DNA of 64,000 nucleotides from DATBLQ01 sp036555325 (lineage in GTDB: Bacteria > Pseudomonadota > Alphaproteobacteria > Rhizobiales > Aestuariivirgaceae), in contig DATBLQ010000019.1 in the NCBI GenBank assembly GCA_036555325.1, positions 73,482 to 137,481 of the forward strand. The letters run 5' to 3'. This document shows positions 41,677 to 50,862 of the stretch, piece by piece (position 1 is the first letter of the stretch; every line of letters begins with the position of its first letter). The notes under the pieces are model-generated. The model saw nothing but the letters and a program-made list of their open reading frames with translations. It ran no database searches and was not told where the DNA came from. The translations under genes were made by a program, and so were the position numbers.

Positions 41677-43935
41677 ATGGCTGACGATGCAACCTACAAG
41701 GCGCAGAAATTCAAGGTCGTCGGAACTCGGCCGGTTCGCCCCGATGGAGTGGACAAAGTCACCGGACGAGCAAAATACGGCGCGGATGCCTTTGCACCGG
41801 GCCAGCTCGTCGGCCGAATTCTGCGTTCTCCCCATGCCCATGCGCGGATCGTAAGCATCGAGACGGCCGAGGCGGAAAAACTGCCCGGCGTCAAGGCGGT
41901 CATAACCTCAAAGGATCTTCCCGACCTCACAAACGGCGACCGCAACATGCGGGATATTCTGGAAAACTGCATGGCGCGCAAGAAGGCGCTGTACGATGGG
42001 CATGCGGTGGCGGCCGTTGCGGCGGTGGACAATGTAACAGCGCGCAAGGCGTTGAAGCTCATCAAGGTGAACTACGAGGTCCTCCCGCATGTGACGGACG
42101 TCGATGAAGCGATGAAGGAAACGGCACCTGTCCTCCACGATGATATCTTCACCGAAGGTGTCGAGCCCAAACCGTCGAAGCCCTCGAATGTCGCCAAACG
42201 CTCCGAATTCGGCCATGGGGACATTTCCGCCGGCTTCAAGCACGCCGACATCATCGTTGAGAAGTCGTTCAAGACCGAACAGACGCACCAGGGATATATC
42301 GAGCCGCATGCGTGCCTGGCAAGCGTGGGTCCCGACGGGCAGGGCGAATTGTGGGTCACCACACAAGGCCATTTCGTCTTCCGCAACACCTGCGCGCAAC
42401 TTCTCGGCATGGAGATTTCAAAGCTGCGGGTCACCGCGTCGGAGATCGGCGGCGGGTTTGGCGGCAAGACGCATGTGTGGATGGAACCCATTGCGCTTGC
42501 CCTGTCGCGCAAGGCGAACCGGCCAGTGAAACTGGTCATGAGCCGGGAGGAGGTGTTTCGAGCATCGGGCCCGACGAGTTCCACGTCGATCGACGTCAAG
42601 GTCGGCGCCAAGAAGGATGGAACGATTACGGCGGCGGAAGCCACGCTGCGATATCAGGGAGGCCCCTTCGCCTACATGTGGGCGGAGCTCGGCGCCATGA
42701 CGTCGTTTGCCTGCTACGATCTGAAAAACGTGAAGACGGTTGGCTACGAAGTGATCGTCAACAGGCCGAAGGTTGCAGCTTATCGCGCTCCTTCCGCGCC
42801 GATGGCGGCCTTTGCGGTCGAGAGCGTCATGGACGAGCTGGCGAAGAAGATCGGGATGGACGCCTTGGAGTTCCGGCTGAAGAACGCTGCCAAGGAAGGG
42901 ACCAAGTCGTCCTATGGCCCGACCTACGGACCGATCGGCATCGGCCCGACACTGCAGGCGGCCAAGAACCATCCGCAGATGAAAGCTCCGCTCGGAAAGA
43001 ACCAGGGACGCGGTGTCGCCTGCGGCTTCTGGTTCAATTTCGGCGGCCAGACCAGCACCAGCATCAACATCAACGCCGACGGTACGGCCGTGCTGTCGGT
43101 CGGAACCATCGACGTCGGGGGCTCGCGCGCATCGATGTGCCTGATGGCGGCGGAGGAACTTGGCATCCCGTATGAGAAGGTTCGCTGCGTCGTCGCCGAT
43201 ACGAGCTCCTTAGGCTTCAACGACATGAGCGATGGGAGCCGCGTCACGTTCTCCTCGGGCATGGCGACGGTGATCGCGGCGCGCAACGCAAAGAAGGTTC
43301 TTTGCCAGCGCGCGGCGAAAACGTGGAACATTCCGGAAGACGCGGTTGAGTGGGTCGATGGTTCGGCTCGCCCGGCAGGCGCCAATGCGGGCAATTTCCC
43401 GCCGTTGTCGCTGCGGGAAATCGCGGCGGCGGCGGCGAACACGGGCGGGCCGATCGCCGGGCACAACGAATTCGTGGCCGATGGAGCGGGCGTCTCGTTC
43501 GCCACGCATATCTGCGATGTGGAAGTCGATCCGGAGACGGGACGAACAAAGGTGATGCGCTATGCGGTGATCCAGGATGCCGGAAAGGCCATCCATCCCT
43601 CCTATGTCGAAGGGCAGTATCAGGGAGGTGCTGCGCAGGGCATCGGCTGGGCGCTCAATGAGGAATATATCTATGGCAAGGACGGGCGGCTGCAGAACCC
43701 CGGATTCCTCGACTACCGCATGCCGGTGTGCTCGGACCTGCCGTTCATCGATACGGTGATCCTCGAGATTCCCAATCCCAACCATCCCTATGGAGTGCGC
43801 GGGGTAGGCGAGACATCGATCGTGCCGCCACTGGCAGCCATCGCCAATGCGGTCTCCAATGCGGTCGGCGTCCGCATGACACACATACCAATGTCGCCGC
43901 CGAGGATACTCAAGGCGATCGAGGGCGCGAAGTAG
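41677..43935 (+). CDS. Molybdenum hydroxylase, xanthine dehydrogenase-family large subunit
   Basis: 752 residues of the molybdopterin-binding subunit. It starts with the aldehyde-oxidase hammerhead region (VTGRAKYGADAF...LRSPHAHARI). The cofactor-binding motif GGGFGGK falls at about residue 258, AYRAPSAP at about 365, and the catalytic glutamate in GVRGVGETSIVPP at about 712. The usual [2Fe-2S] and FAD-binding partner subunits are not encoded beside it, so this is either a large subunit with distant partners or a solitary member using another electron acceptor. A MoaD-like gene follows after 8 bp. Related enzymes oxidise CO, aldehydes, nicotinate or purines; substrate not determinable here. 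Confidence 0.88.
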   Translation: MADDATYKAQKFKVVGTRPVRPDGVDKVTGRAKYGADAFAPGQLVGRILRSPHAHARIVSIETAEAEKLPGVKAVITSKDLPDLTNGDRNMRDILENCMARKKALYDGHAVAAVAAVDNVTARKALKLIKVNYEVLPHVTDVDEAMKETAPVLHDDIFTEGVEPKPSKPSNVAKRSEFGHGDISAGFKHADIIVEKSFKTEQTHQGYIEPHACLASVGPDGQGELWVTTQGHFVFRNTCAQLLGMEISKLRVTASEIGGGFGGKTHVWMEPIALALSRKANRPVKLVMSREEVFRASGPTSSTSIDVKVGAKKDGTITAAEATLRYQGGPFAYMWAELGAMTSFACYDLKNVKTVGYEVIVNRPKVAAYRAPSAPMAAFAVESVMDELAKKIGMDALEFRLKNAAKEGTKSSYGPTYGPIGIGPTLQAAKNHPQMKAPLGKNQGRGVACGFWFNFGGQTSTSININADGTAVLSVGTIDVGGSRASMCLMAAEELGIPYEKVRCVVADTSSLGFNDMSDGSRVTFSSGMATVIAARNAKKVLCQRAAKTWNIPEDAVEWVDGSARPAGANAGNFPPLSLREIAAAAANTGGPIAGHNEFVADGAGVSFATHICDVEVDPETGRTKVMRYAVIQDAGKAIHPSYVEGQYQGGAAQGIGWALNEEYIYGKDGRLQNPGFLDYRMPVCSDLPFIDTVILEIPNPNHPYGVRGVGETSIVPPLAAIANAVSNAVGVRMTHIPMSPPRILKAIEGAK

Positions 43936-43943
43936 AGCGCCTG

Positions 43944-44189
43944 ATGGTGCAGGTGCATTTTTGGGGAGCGCTGAAGCCCTTGGCGGGCGGAGAATCCTCC
44001 GTCGATATCGAGGCGCGCAACATCCGCGAGCTGTTCGGCAAGCTTGGGGAACTTCACCCGGGAATGAAGCCGCATATCGAGCGCGGGATCGCGGTGTCGA
44101 TCAATGGAAAGATCTACCGCGACAGCTGGGACGAACTGCTGCCGGAGAAAGCGGAGATCTATCTCCTCCCGCGCATCGCCGGAGGCTAG
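43944..44189 (+). CDS. MoaD/ThiS-like sulfur carrier protein
   Basis: 81 residues from the ATG at 43944, 8 bp after the molybdenum hydroxylase stop. It has the ubiquitin-like MoaD fold pattern (VQVHFWGALKPLAGGESSVDI...LLPEKAEIYLLPRIAGG) and the essential C-terminal Gly-Gly that is activated and thiocarboxylated. MoaD gives sulfur for the dithiolene of molybdopterin. The variant here is shorter in the middle than housekeeping MoaD and is coupled to one enzyme gene, so it may serve that enzyme. No MoaE gene is adjacent. Confidence 0.8.
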   Translation: MVQVHFWGALKPLAGGESSVDIEARNIRELFGKLGELHPGMKPHIERGIAVSINGKIYRDSWDELLPEKAEIYLLPRIAGG

Positions 44190-44212
44190 GTCGTCATAGC
44201 GGACGGCAATTG

Positions 44213-45838
44213 CTACCGATGCAGCTTCCTGTCCTCCTCGTTTTCGGGGATGCACCATTGGCGGCCCGCCGGCGTATCGAAATAACGGGGCCAGGGGAAA
44301 TCGATGGGCGGCGGGTAGTCGCACAGGGGCTTTTGCCACAGGCTGCCACCGATGCCGCCGCCGGTGCGTTCGACGAATTCCGCTTTGGCGTGGGCGAGAC
44401 TCTGCTTGTCGATCATCAGATCGAGGATCGTTCCGGCGACAACCTTGGCGGCACAATCGACCGTCGGGTCGATGGTTTCGGGAATGCCGCCCAAGGCATT
44501 CATGGCCCAGTCGGGGTAGGTGTAGCCCGGAGGTGAGCGCAGCCCAGGACGGCCGACGTAGAAACGCGCGGTTGGAGCATGCCAGCTCATATCGGTGTAG
44601 TCATCGGACGTGAAATGAGTCTGCCAGTGGGGAAGCATGGTCCTGAGCCGGGCCTCGGCGGTTTTCGGATCGATCAGTTGCTCGATCTCCGGAATGAAGG
44701 GTTGAGGCAAGGGATCGAGGCCCAGCTCCTTCTGCAAACTCTGCGCGACTTTCACCGCCCGTTCGTTCCATTTGGGCGCGCCTACTTCAGCAAGATTGCG
44801 ATAGACAATTTCCGCCATGGCGTGATTGGCGAGGCCGCCGCGCGATTTCGAGATCCAATGACGGCGGACGGTGCAATGCGACATGGCGGCCGCGGCAGTC
44901 GCATTTCGATCGAGCACGAAGAGAATCTTTTCGAGCTCCTCAAGGGAGGAGGCGCGCGCGGCGAAGACGATCTGTGACATTTGGGCGGCGAGGTTGTCGG
45001 CGGTCGCCTGGCCAGATGCAAGGATGATCTCGTTGACGCTCCAGGTGCCTGTGTGGGGCAGCATGTGGTCGCGGAGCATCTTGGAAGAGGTATACATGGC
45101 GATCGCGGCATCATTTGCGCCGGGGGCGCGCGCCTCGGCGTGAGCGGCAGGGATTGGGCCGGACTTGGGGGCCGTGCGTGCCAGCCAGACTTCCGGCTCC
45201 TCGCACAGGAATTCGTAGAGCACGCAGTAGAAGGGCCCGCAATGGGTGTCCCAACGGGCGGTGTTGCACAGGGGAAGCATGTAGAAGGGATGGAAGGAAA
45301 TGATGGCGTCGAGCCCATCATAATATCCCCTGGCGGCGTGGATGGGTTTGGAGCCGCGCATCTTTTCGGCAGGCTCGCCCATAAAGCGAAGGGAGCCTTT
45401 GACATCCCCCTGCTCCATCGCCGCCTTGGCGGCGAGCGTGCCCACCAGTGCTCCCATGCCAAGGGCGGAATGCGGATCGGTGTGACCTGCGGCAAAGCGA
45501 GACAGGCCCTCGCGCGGGGCACGATAGGTGGCGGCCTTCTGGCAATTGCCGGGCACAGCGTCATATTCGGCATAGGCCATGATCGTCGGGCCGGGACCTG
45601 AGCTCCAGGTGGCGGAAAAAGCGGTGGGCATGCCGCCCGAGCCAACTTCGACATGGAAGCCCTCGGCCTTGAGCTTGCTCACATACCATTCCGCGGAGCG
45701 ATATTCGCGCCACGCGGTTTCAGCGAGGTCCCAGAGATGGAAGTTCCAGCTCGACCAATCCTGGTGATGATCTTCAACCCAGCGATGGGCCTTGAGTTTG
45801 GGGACGGCGAGAGCGGTCAGCATCGGGCGATTTTCCAT
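44213..45838 (-). CDS. M20 family amidohydrolase, AbgB-like (p-aminobenzoyl-glutamate utilisation type)
   Basis: 541 residues, unusually long for M20. The N-terminal block LKAHRWVEDHHQDWSSWNFHLWDLAETAWREYRSAEWYVSKL, then AYAEYDAVPGNCQ and AAGHTDPHSALGMGALVG, match AbgB-type subunits rather than dipeptidases. Metal ligands of the M20 fold are seen as GHTDPHS, the FMGEPAEKM glutamate, and late TSDDYTDMSWHAP. AbgB with AbgA hydrolyses p-aminobenzoyl-glutamate, but homologues cleave other amide-linked acids; no AbgA-type gene is adjacent. An ATG at 45823 is an alternative start. Confidence 0.85.
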   Translation of the reverse strand: MENRPMLTALAVPKLKAHRWVEDHHQDWSSWNFHLWDLAETAWREYRSAEWYVSKLKAEGFHVEVGSGGMPTAFSATWSSGPGPTIMAYAEYDAVPGNCQKAATYRAPREGLSRFAAGHTDPHSALGMGALVGTLAAKAAMEQGDVKGSLRFMGEPAEKMRGSKPIHAARGYYDGLDAIISFHPFYMLPLCNTARWDTHCGPFYCVLYEFLCEEPEVWLARTAPKSGPIPAAHAEARAPGANDAAIAMYTSSKMLRDHMLPHTGTWSVNEIILASGQATADNLAAQMSQIVFAARASSLEELEKILFVLDRNATAAAAMSHCTVRRHWISKSRGGLANHAMAEIVYRNLAEVGAPKWNERAVKVAQSLQKELGLDPLPQPFIPEIEQLIDPKTAEARLRTMLPHWQTHFTSDDYTDMSWHAPTARFYVGRPGLRSPPGYTYPDWAMNALGGIPETIDPTVDCAAKVVAGTILDLMIDKQSLAHAKAEFVERTGGGIGGSLWQKPLCDYPPPIDFPWPRYFDTPAGRQWCIPENEEDRKLHR

Positions 45839-45946
45839 TCAAATCCTGTTCCCGCCAAGGCTCGACCAAAAGAGAGCGCGAGGTCAATCCCAGATTTGAG
45901 CTCGGCATCTTCAAAAAACCTGCCAAGATTGGTAAATGAGACGGAC

Positions 45947-47005
45947 ATGACAGCGCAGGCCAGAACCAGGGACTACAGCCTCGTCGGCAAGGACTCGCAA
46001 CAGGCCCTCGAAAAGGGACTTGCGTCGGCCGAATGGTACACCTGCCCGATCCCGAGACAGCGGCTGAAGGAGCTTGTCCAGCGCAAAGACGGTCCGGCCA
46101 TTCGCGATACCGCCCTATGGATCGGGTGTTTTGTCATCTTCGGCGGACTCGCCTGTCTCACTTGGCCGAGCTGGCTTTCGGTGCCCTTGTTCATGGCCTA
46201 CGGAGTTCTCTACGGCTCGTCGTCCGACTCGCGCTGGCATGAATGCGGTCACAGGACGGCGTTCAAGACGCAGTGGATGAACGATGTAGTCTACCATATT
46301 GCATCATTCATGATCATGCGCGAGCCGACCTTGTGGCGCTGGAGCCATACACGACATCACACCGATACGATCATCGTCGGACGCGATCCAGAAATCGCCG
46401 TCATGCGGCCGACCGTGGTGCTGAAGGTGATTGCGATGTTCTTCGCCATTCCGCAGACAGTGGCGGCGATCAAAAACATTCTGCGTCACGCGGCGGGACG
46501 CTTGGGTTCCGATGAGGCCACGTTCATACCGGCCGCGGAGCAGAGCAAGGTCTTTGTGACGGCGCGCATATGGCTCATCATCCACCTTTCGATCATTGGA
46601 GGGGCTATCTATTTCGGATCCCTGTTGCCGCTGCTGCTCGCCGGTCCGCTGCCCACGATGTACGGTGCCTGGCTGCACGTTCTGACCGGCATCACCCAGC
46701 ATGCGGGCCTAGCGGAGGATGTGCTCGACCACAGGCTCAACAGCCGCACGGTGCACATGAACCCGGTGATGCGATTTCTCTACTGGAACATGAACTATCA
46801 TATCGAGCATCACATGTTCCCGATGGTTCCCTACCATGCGCTGCCGCGGCTGCATGAAGAGATGAAGCAATATTGCCCTCCCCCCTACCCGAGCATTCTG
46901 GCCGCCTACCGGGAGATCGTGCCGGCGCTCTTGCGGCAGAGACGCGAGCCCCAGTGGCATGTGGTGCGCGAGCTGCCGGCGCAGGCCGCGGTGTCGATGC
47001 GGTAG
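45947..47005 (+). CDS. Fatty-acid-desaturase superfamily oxygenase
   Basis: 352 residues from the ATG at 45947; upstream in-frame sequence overlaps the divergent AbgB gene. Three histidine boxes for a di-iron site are intact: HECGH (98-102), HTRHH (134-138) and HIEHH (about 285-289), with several membrane helices (55-95 and about 200-245). HxxHH as third box matches acyl-lipid desaturases and alkyl/aryl hydroxylases. A Rieske ferredoxin gene follows after 4 bp, a natural electron donor, which makes a two-component oxygenase likely. It is not closely similar to the desaturase at 8658, whose boxes differ. Substrate unknown. Confidence 0.87.
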   Translation: MTAQARTRDYSLVGKDSQQALEKGLASAEWYTCPIPRQRLKELVQRKDGPAIRDTALWIGCFVIFGGLACLTWPSWLSVPLFMAYGVLYGSSSDSRWHECGHRTAFKTQWMNDVVYHIASFMIMREPTLWRWSHTRHHTDTIIVGRDPEIAVMRPTVVLKVIAMFFAIPQTVAAIKNILRHAAGRLGSDEATFIPAAEQSKVFVTARIWLIIHLSIIGGAIYFGSLLPLLLAGPLPTMYGAWLHVLTGITQHAGLAEDVLDHRLNSRTVHMNPVMRFLYWNMNYHIEHHMFPMVPYHALPRLHEEMKQYCPPPYPSILAAYREIVPALLRQRREPQWHVVRELPAQAAVSMR

Positions 47006-47009
47006 AAGC

Positions 47010-47321
47010 ATGAGCTGGATCGAGGCCTGCAGTGCAGAGGATATTCTCCCGGAAGACGTGATCCGTTTCGATCACGGCGATCTCACCCTGGCGATCTATC
47101 GCACGCGGGACAACCGCTATTTCGCTACCGATGGACTGTGCACGCACGAAGCGACGCATCTTGCCGACGGCTTCGTGATGGGCACGATCATCGAATGCCC
47201 GAAGCACAACGGCCGCTTCGACTTCGTCACCGGGGAGGCGAAGGGTGCGCCCGTGTGCATCAATCTTAAGACTTATGGCGTAAAGGTCGAAGCCGGCCGG
47301 GTGTTCGTGGACATCGGCTAG
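47010..47321 (+). CDS. Rieske-type [2Fe-2S] ferredoxin
   Basis: 103 residues from the ATG at 47010. The Rieske motif is C44-T-H46 and C63-P-K-H66 (CTHEATH...ECPKHNGRFD), and the chain length matches small soluble oxygenase ferredoxins (NirD/NdoA-like). It starts 4 bp after the desaturase stop and is presumably its electron donor. A reductase to recharge it is not encoded in the window. Confidence 0.92.
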   Translation: MSWIEACSAEDILPEDVIRFDHGDLTLAIYRTRDNRYFATDGLCTHEATHLADGFVMGTIIECPKHNGRFDFVTGEAKGAPVCINLKTYGVKVEAGRVFVDIG

Positions 47322-47418
47322 ACCCACTTGGGTGGTCTGCATAATATTCGAGAACTGGTCGTTTTTCCCCGCGAAGATTTGCAGCTAGGTTGCGGCAACC
47401 CCAGAGAGGAGATTGGCG

Positions 47419-48090
47419 ATGAACGTGCACTCGAAATCGCGCAAGGGAGCTGCGCCATCGGAGCGCGTGCGGGTAAAGCGGTTGCATGACCGGGGCGCAT
47501 ATGACCGAGAAACCATCAACTCCATTCTCGACGCCTGGCCCATCTGCCATGTTGGGTATGTGTTCAACGGAGCGCCCTATGTCACCCCGACACTGCAGTG
47601 GCGGGAGGGAAACGAAGTTTTCTGGCACGGCTCGTCGGCAAGCAGAATGCTTGAAACCTGCGAGGATGCGCATGTGTGCCTGACCGTCACCATGGTCGAT
47701 GGATTCGTGGCAGCGCGATCGGCGTTTCACCATTCGGCAAACTATCGCTCTGTCATGGTGATGGGAAAGGCACGCAAGCTAACCGATCTTCAAGAAAAGG
47801 AAATGCGGCTGCGCACGTTCGTCAACGGTCTCTATCCGGGCCGATGGGACATCCTGCGCCCCGTCACCGCAAAAGAGCTGAAAGCGACAACCGTGCTGGC
47901 TTTGGCCCTGAACGAAGCTTCGGCCAAGATACGCACTGGACCGCCGATCGACGATGAGGAAGACTACCGCCTGCCGATCTGGGCGGGCGTGATTCCAGTT
48001 GAACTTCGCGTGCTGCCGCCGCTCGATGATCCGCGCAACAGCGAAGGTCTAAAACCGCCGCGGCACGTTCAAGACTTCAAGATAGGCTAG
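47419..48090 (+). CDS. Pyridoxamine 5'-phosphate oxidase-like flavin-binding protein
   Basis: 223 residues from the ATG at 47419, with GAGGAG at 47405-47410. The split-barrel FMN-binding fold is recognised from RGAYDRETINSILDAWPICHVGYVFNGAPYVTPTLQWREGNEVFWHGSSASRML, the pattern of the flavin-nucleotide-binding/PPOX-class group (PF12900), and from later RSVMVMGKARKL. These proteins bind FMN or F420 and often act in stress or unknown reductions. The gap to the Rieske gene is about 95 bp, so it may be a separate unit. The glutamine amidotransferase gene follows after 9 bp. Confidence 0.85.
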   Translation: MNVHSKSRKGAAPSERVRVKRLHDRGAYDRETINSILDAWPICHVGYVFNGAPYVTPTLQWREGNEVFWHGSSASRMLETCEDAHVCLTVTMVDGFVAARSAFHHSANYRSVMVMGKARKLTDLQEKEMRLRTFVNGLYPGRWDILRPVTAKELKATTVLALALNEASAKIRTGPPIDDEEDYRLPIWAGVIPVELRVLPPLDDPRNSEGLKPPRHVQDFKIG

Positions 48091-48099
48091 GCCCGATCG

Positions 48100-48819
48100 A
48101 TGCGGCTACTCGTCTTCCAACATATCGCCTGCGAGCACCCCGGCATCTTCCGAAAGTTCCTCGAGGAAGACCAGATACGCTGGGACGCGGTGCAACTCGA
48201 TGAGGGCGGCAAGATTCCAAAGCTCGCCGGCTATGACGCGCTGTGGGTCATGGGGGGACCCATGGATGTGTGGGATGTGGAAGAGCATCCCTGGCTGATC
48301 GAAGAGAAAGCGGCAATCCGGCAATGGGTGCGGGACATCCAACGACCATTTCTGGGTGTCTGCCTTGGGCATCAGTTGCTTGCCGATGCGCTCGGCGGAA
48401 CCTGCGGCCCGCAACGACCGCCCGAGATCGGCATCTGCGAGATCGAGCTCACCGCTCATGGGCGCAGCGATTCAATCTTCGCCGGACTTCCCGCCAGGCA
48501 GAAATGCCTGCAGTGGCATTCGGTGCGCGTGGCACAACCGCCAGAGGGCGCAACGGTGCTGGCGATGTCGGAGGCCTGCGGCATCCAGGCGATGCGGGTT
48601 GGGGAGAGGGCGTGGTCGATGCAGTATCACGTTGAGCTTGAGCCGGATACGATTCCATCGTGGGGCAAGGTGCCGGCTTATGAACAAGCGCTGGCGGCTG
48701 CGCAGGGCGCCGGCGCGCTGAAAAGAATGGCTGAGAAGGCCGCACCTCTGATGGATGCCTTCAACCGCGATGCACGACGGCTCTATGGAAATTTCATGCG
48801 GCTGGCGCGGAAGGGATGA
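48100..48819 (+). CDS. Class I glutamine amidotransferase-like protein
   Basis: 239 residues. The catalytic triad of class I amidotransferases is present: C88 in GVCLGHQ, and H177 and E179 in MQYHVELEPD. It is a stand-alone domain resembling the GMP-synthase glutaminase family (GuaA-like, YfeJ), also seen in gamma-glutamyl-peptide hydrolases. It is not fused to or beside a synthetase, so the acceptor of ammonia, or a hydrolase role, is unknown. It starts 9 bp after the flavin-binding protein gene. Confidence 0.85.
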   Translation: MRLLVFQHIACEHPGIFRKFLEEDQIRWDAVQLDEGGKIPKLAGYDALWVMGGPMDVWDVEEHPWLIEEKAAIRQWVRDIQRPFLGVCLGHQLLADALGGTCGPQRPPEIGICEIELTAHGRSDSIFAGLPARQKCLQWHSVRVAQPPEGATVLAMSEACGIQAMRVGERAWSMQYHVELEPDTIPSWGKVPAYEQALAAAQGAGALKRMAEKAAPLMDAFNRDARRLYGNFMRLARKG

Positions 48820-48843
48820 GTCGGCCGAGATCATCAGGCTGGT

Positions 48844-50235
48844 TCATGCCGCCAGCTCAGCGATGATCCGAACCCAACTCCTGATGCCCCGATGAAAACT
48901 CGAAAGATTGTATTTTTCGTTGGGCGAGTGGATGGCGTCGTCGTCGAGGCTGAAACCAAGGAGCACGCTATCCATCTTGAGGACATCCTTGAAATGCCCG
49001 ACGACCGGGATCGACCCACCTGAGCCAATGAGTACCGCATCGCGGCCGAATTCCGCCTTGAGACCGGCAGCTGCCTTGCGCAGATAGGGGTTGTTCTCCG
49101 GAACGACGACCGCCGGGTTGCCGCTCTTGCCGCCGAAGCTTGCGCGACAATCCTTGGGTAGAAGCGATTTCACATGCCGGCGCAGCGCGGCGCGGATTTT
49201 TCTTGGATTCTGCGTGCCCACCAGCCGACAGGAAATTTTCGCGGTTGCTTCGGACGGCAACACCGTCTTGGTTCCCTTTCCCATGTAGCCGCCGTAAATA
49301 CCGTTGATCTCGAGAGTTGGCCGCGACCAGACCTGTTCAAGAACGGTGCGCCCTTTTTCGCCAGCGGGAACGGAAAGGCCGACCGAGCGCAGAAAGCCGC
49401 TGTCGGAGAATTTGAGCGCCCTCCACTGGCGTTTGATGGCGGGTGGCGGCTCCTCGACGCCGTCATAGAACCCCGGAATGGTCACCCGCCCGTTGCGGTC
49501 ATGGAAGCTCGCTATGACCTTGGACAGAACGCGGATGGGGTTTTGAGCGGCACCGCCATATAATCCGGAATGAAGGTCGATGAGCGGGCCGGTGATGGTG
49601 AGCTCTTCGTGCATGAGACCACGCAAGCGTGTCGTTATGGCGGGCGTTCTCTCATCCCACAGTCCCGTGTCACAGATGAAGGCTGCATCGCAGCGAAGCT
49701 CATCGGTGTTTGCCCGCAAAAACGGCACCAGACTTGGACTTCCCGACTCCTCTTCTCCCTCCAAGAGAACCGTTACGTTGAACGGCAAGGAGCCTTCCGC
49801 CTCGAGCCAATATCTGAACGCCTCGATGAACGTCATGAGCTGGCCCTTGTCGTCGGCCATGCCGCGGCCATAGAGGCGCTCGACCCCGTTCTCCTTGCGG
49901 CGATGAGGCTCAAATGGCGGAGAGAGCCACTTTCCCAGAGGGTCGGCGGGCTGCACGTCATAGTGGCCATAGAACAGAAAGCGTGGCGCGCGTGGCCGGT
50001 GCCCGGCGGCCGGATAGTGCCCGATGACCAGCGGATGACCTTCAGTGTCGCGAAGGCTTGAAGAGAACCCCAAGTTGCCCATATCGTCGGTCAGCCATTG
50101 AGCCGCCTTGCGGCATTCCTGCCTATGTTGGGGATCGGTTGAAATGGAGGGAATGCGGGCCAGCTCGAAGAGGCGCTCGACGCTTCTGTCAAGCCCGCGA
50201 TCAACGGCGGATAGAATTCTGTCGAGATCAGCCAT
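48844..50235 (-). CDS. M20 family dipeptidase
   Basis: 463 residues from the ATG at 50235. The metal and catalytic pattern of M20 dipeptidases is intact: FLFYGHYDVQPAD (H and D ligands), RGMADDKGQLMTF (bridging D), LEGEEESGSPS (catalytic and ligand E), CDTGLW, and the lid-domain DLHSGLYGGAAQNP, ending SIPVVGHFKDVL and IHSPNEKYNL. It should hydrolyse dipeptides or related amides in the cytoplasm. A degenerate copy of its N-terminal part lies just upstream (50290-50810) on the same strand, a decayed tandem duplicate. Confidence 0.9.
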   Translation of the reverse strand: MADLDRILSAVDRGLDRSVERLFELARIPSISTDPQHRQECRKAAQWLTDDMGNLGFSSSLRDTEGHPLVIGHYPAAGHRPRAPRFLFYGHYDVQPADPLGKWLSPPFEPHRRKENGVERLYGRGMADDKGQLMTFIEAFRYWLEAEGSLPFNVTVLLEGEEESGSPSLVPFLRANTDELRCDAAFICDTGLWDERTPAITTRLRGLMHEELTITGPLIDLHSGLYGGAAQNPIRVLSKVIASFHDRNGRVTIPGFYDGVEEPPPAIKRQWRALKFSDSGFLRSVGLSVPAGEKGRTVLEQVWSRPTLEINGIYGGYMGKGTKTVLPSEATAKISCRLVGTQNPRKIRAALRRHVKSLLPKDCRASFGGKSGNPAVVVPENNPYLRKAAAGLKAEFGRDAVLIGSGGSIPVVGHFKDVLKMDSVLLGFSLDDDAIHSPNEKYNLSSFHRGIRSWVRIIAELAA

Positions 50236-50289
50236 GGCGCGCTTCCCCTTCGACTTGCAAGCAAACACGGGGGGAACCTATGGGGACTC

Positions 50290-50810
50290 CCCCGGCACGC
50301 CGGTGAGCGGGTTCCTCCATTCCCTTCGCTGGTACCAAAGTCTTGCGCGGCAGGCAGTCTCCAATTCTTAACCACGCCCACCTGGCCTGCCCAATCCTCA
50401 TCACTTGGCCCTTGTCGTCGCGGGCACCACGAGCGTAAATGCATTCGATGCCGCTGTTGTCCTTCCTCAGTGAGGGTTCGAAGGGCGGGGTCTTCCACAG
50501 CTCTATCGGGTCGGGCGGCTGCACATCAGCGTGGCCGTAAAACAGGATATGGAGTGTATTGGAATCTACAGGGTCGGGCTCGTACCTCCCGATCAGCACG
50601 GGATGCGCCGGCGTTTGCGCCAGGCGGACGGGAAGAGTCTTACCCTCACGACGACCCCTCGCCCCACGAGGCGCTTCGAGACGGGAACGGGGGCCGGCGG
50701 GATCGGCCGGAATGCCGCGGATGGCGACAAAATCGGCCAGCCGTGCGGGACGGACTTCGATTTCTTTCCGACCTTGCACGAGACTATCGTTAACCTGAGG
50801 CACTTCATGT
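50290..50810 (-). pseudogene. M20 dipeptidase, decayed N-terminal copy
   Basis: The minus strand encodes a stretch parallel to the N-terminus of the intact M20 enzyme: LADFVAIRGIPADP, AHPVLIGRYEP, HILFYGHADVQPPDPIELW, PPFEPSLRKDNSGIECIYARG and RDDKGQVM. It then loses the pattern (AWLRIGDCLPRKTLVPAKGMEEP echoes the next block with changes) and breaks off around 50290. The C-terminal two thirds is absent. A longer open frame reaches 50920 but has no family match at its ends. It is a truncated relic of a tandem duplication. Confidence 0.8.
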
Positions 50811-50862
50811 TCCTCCGCGCCCAGCCCTATGACGAGCCGGGGCCATGCGCAAGGGGGGCACG

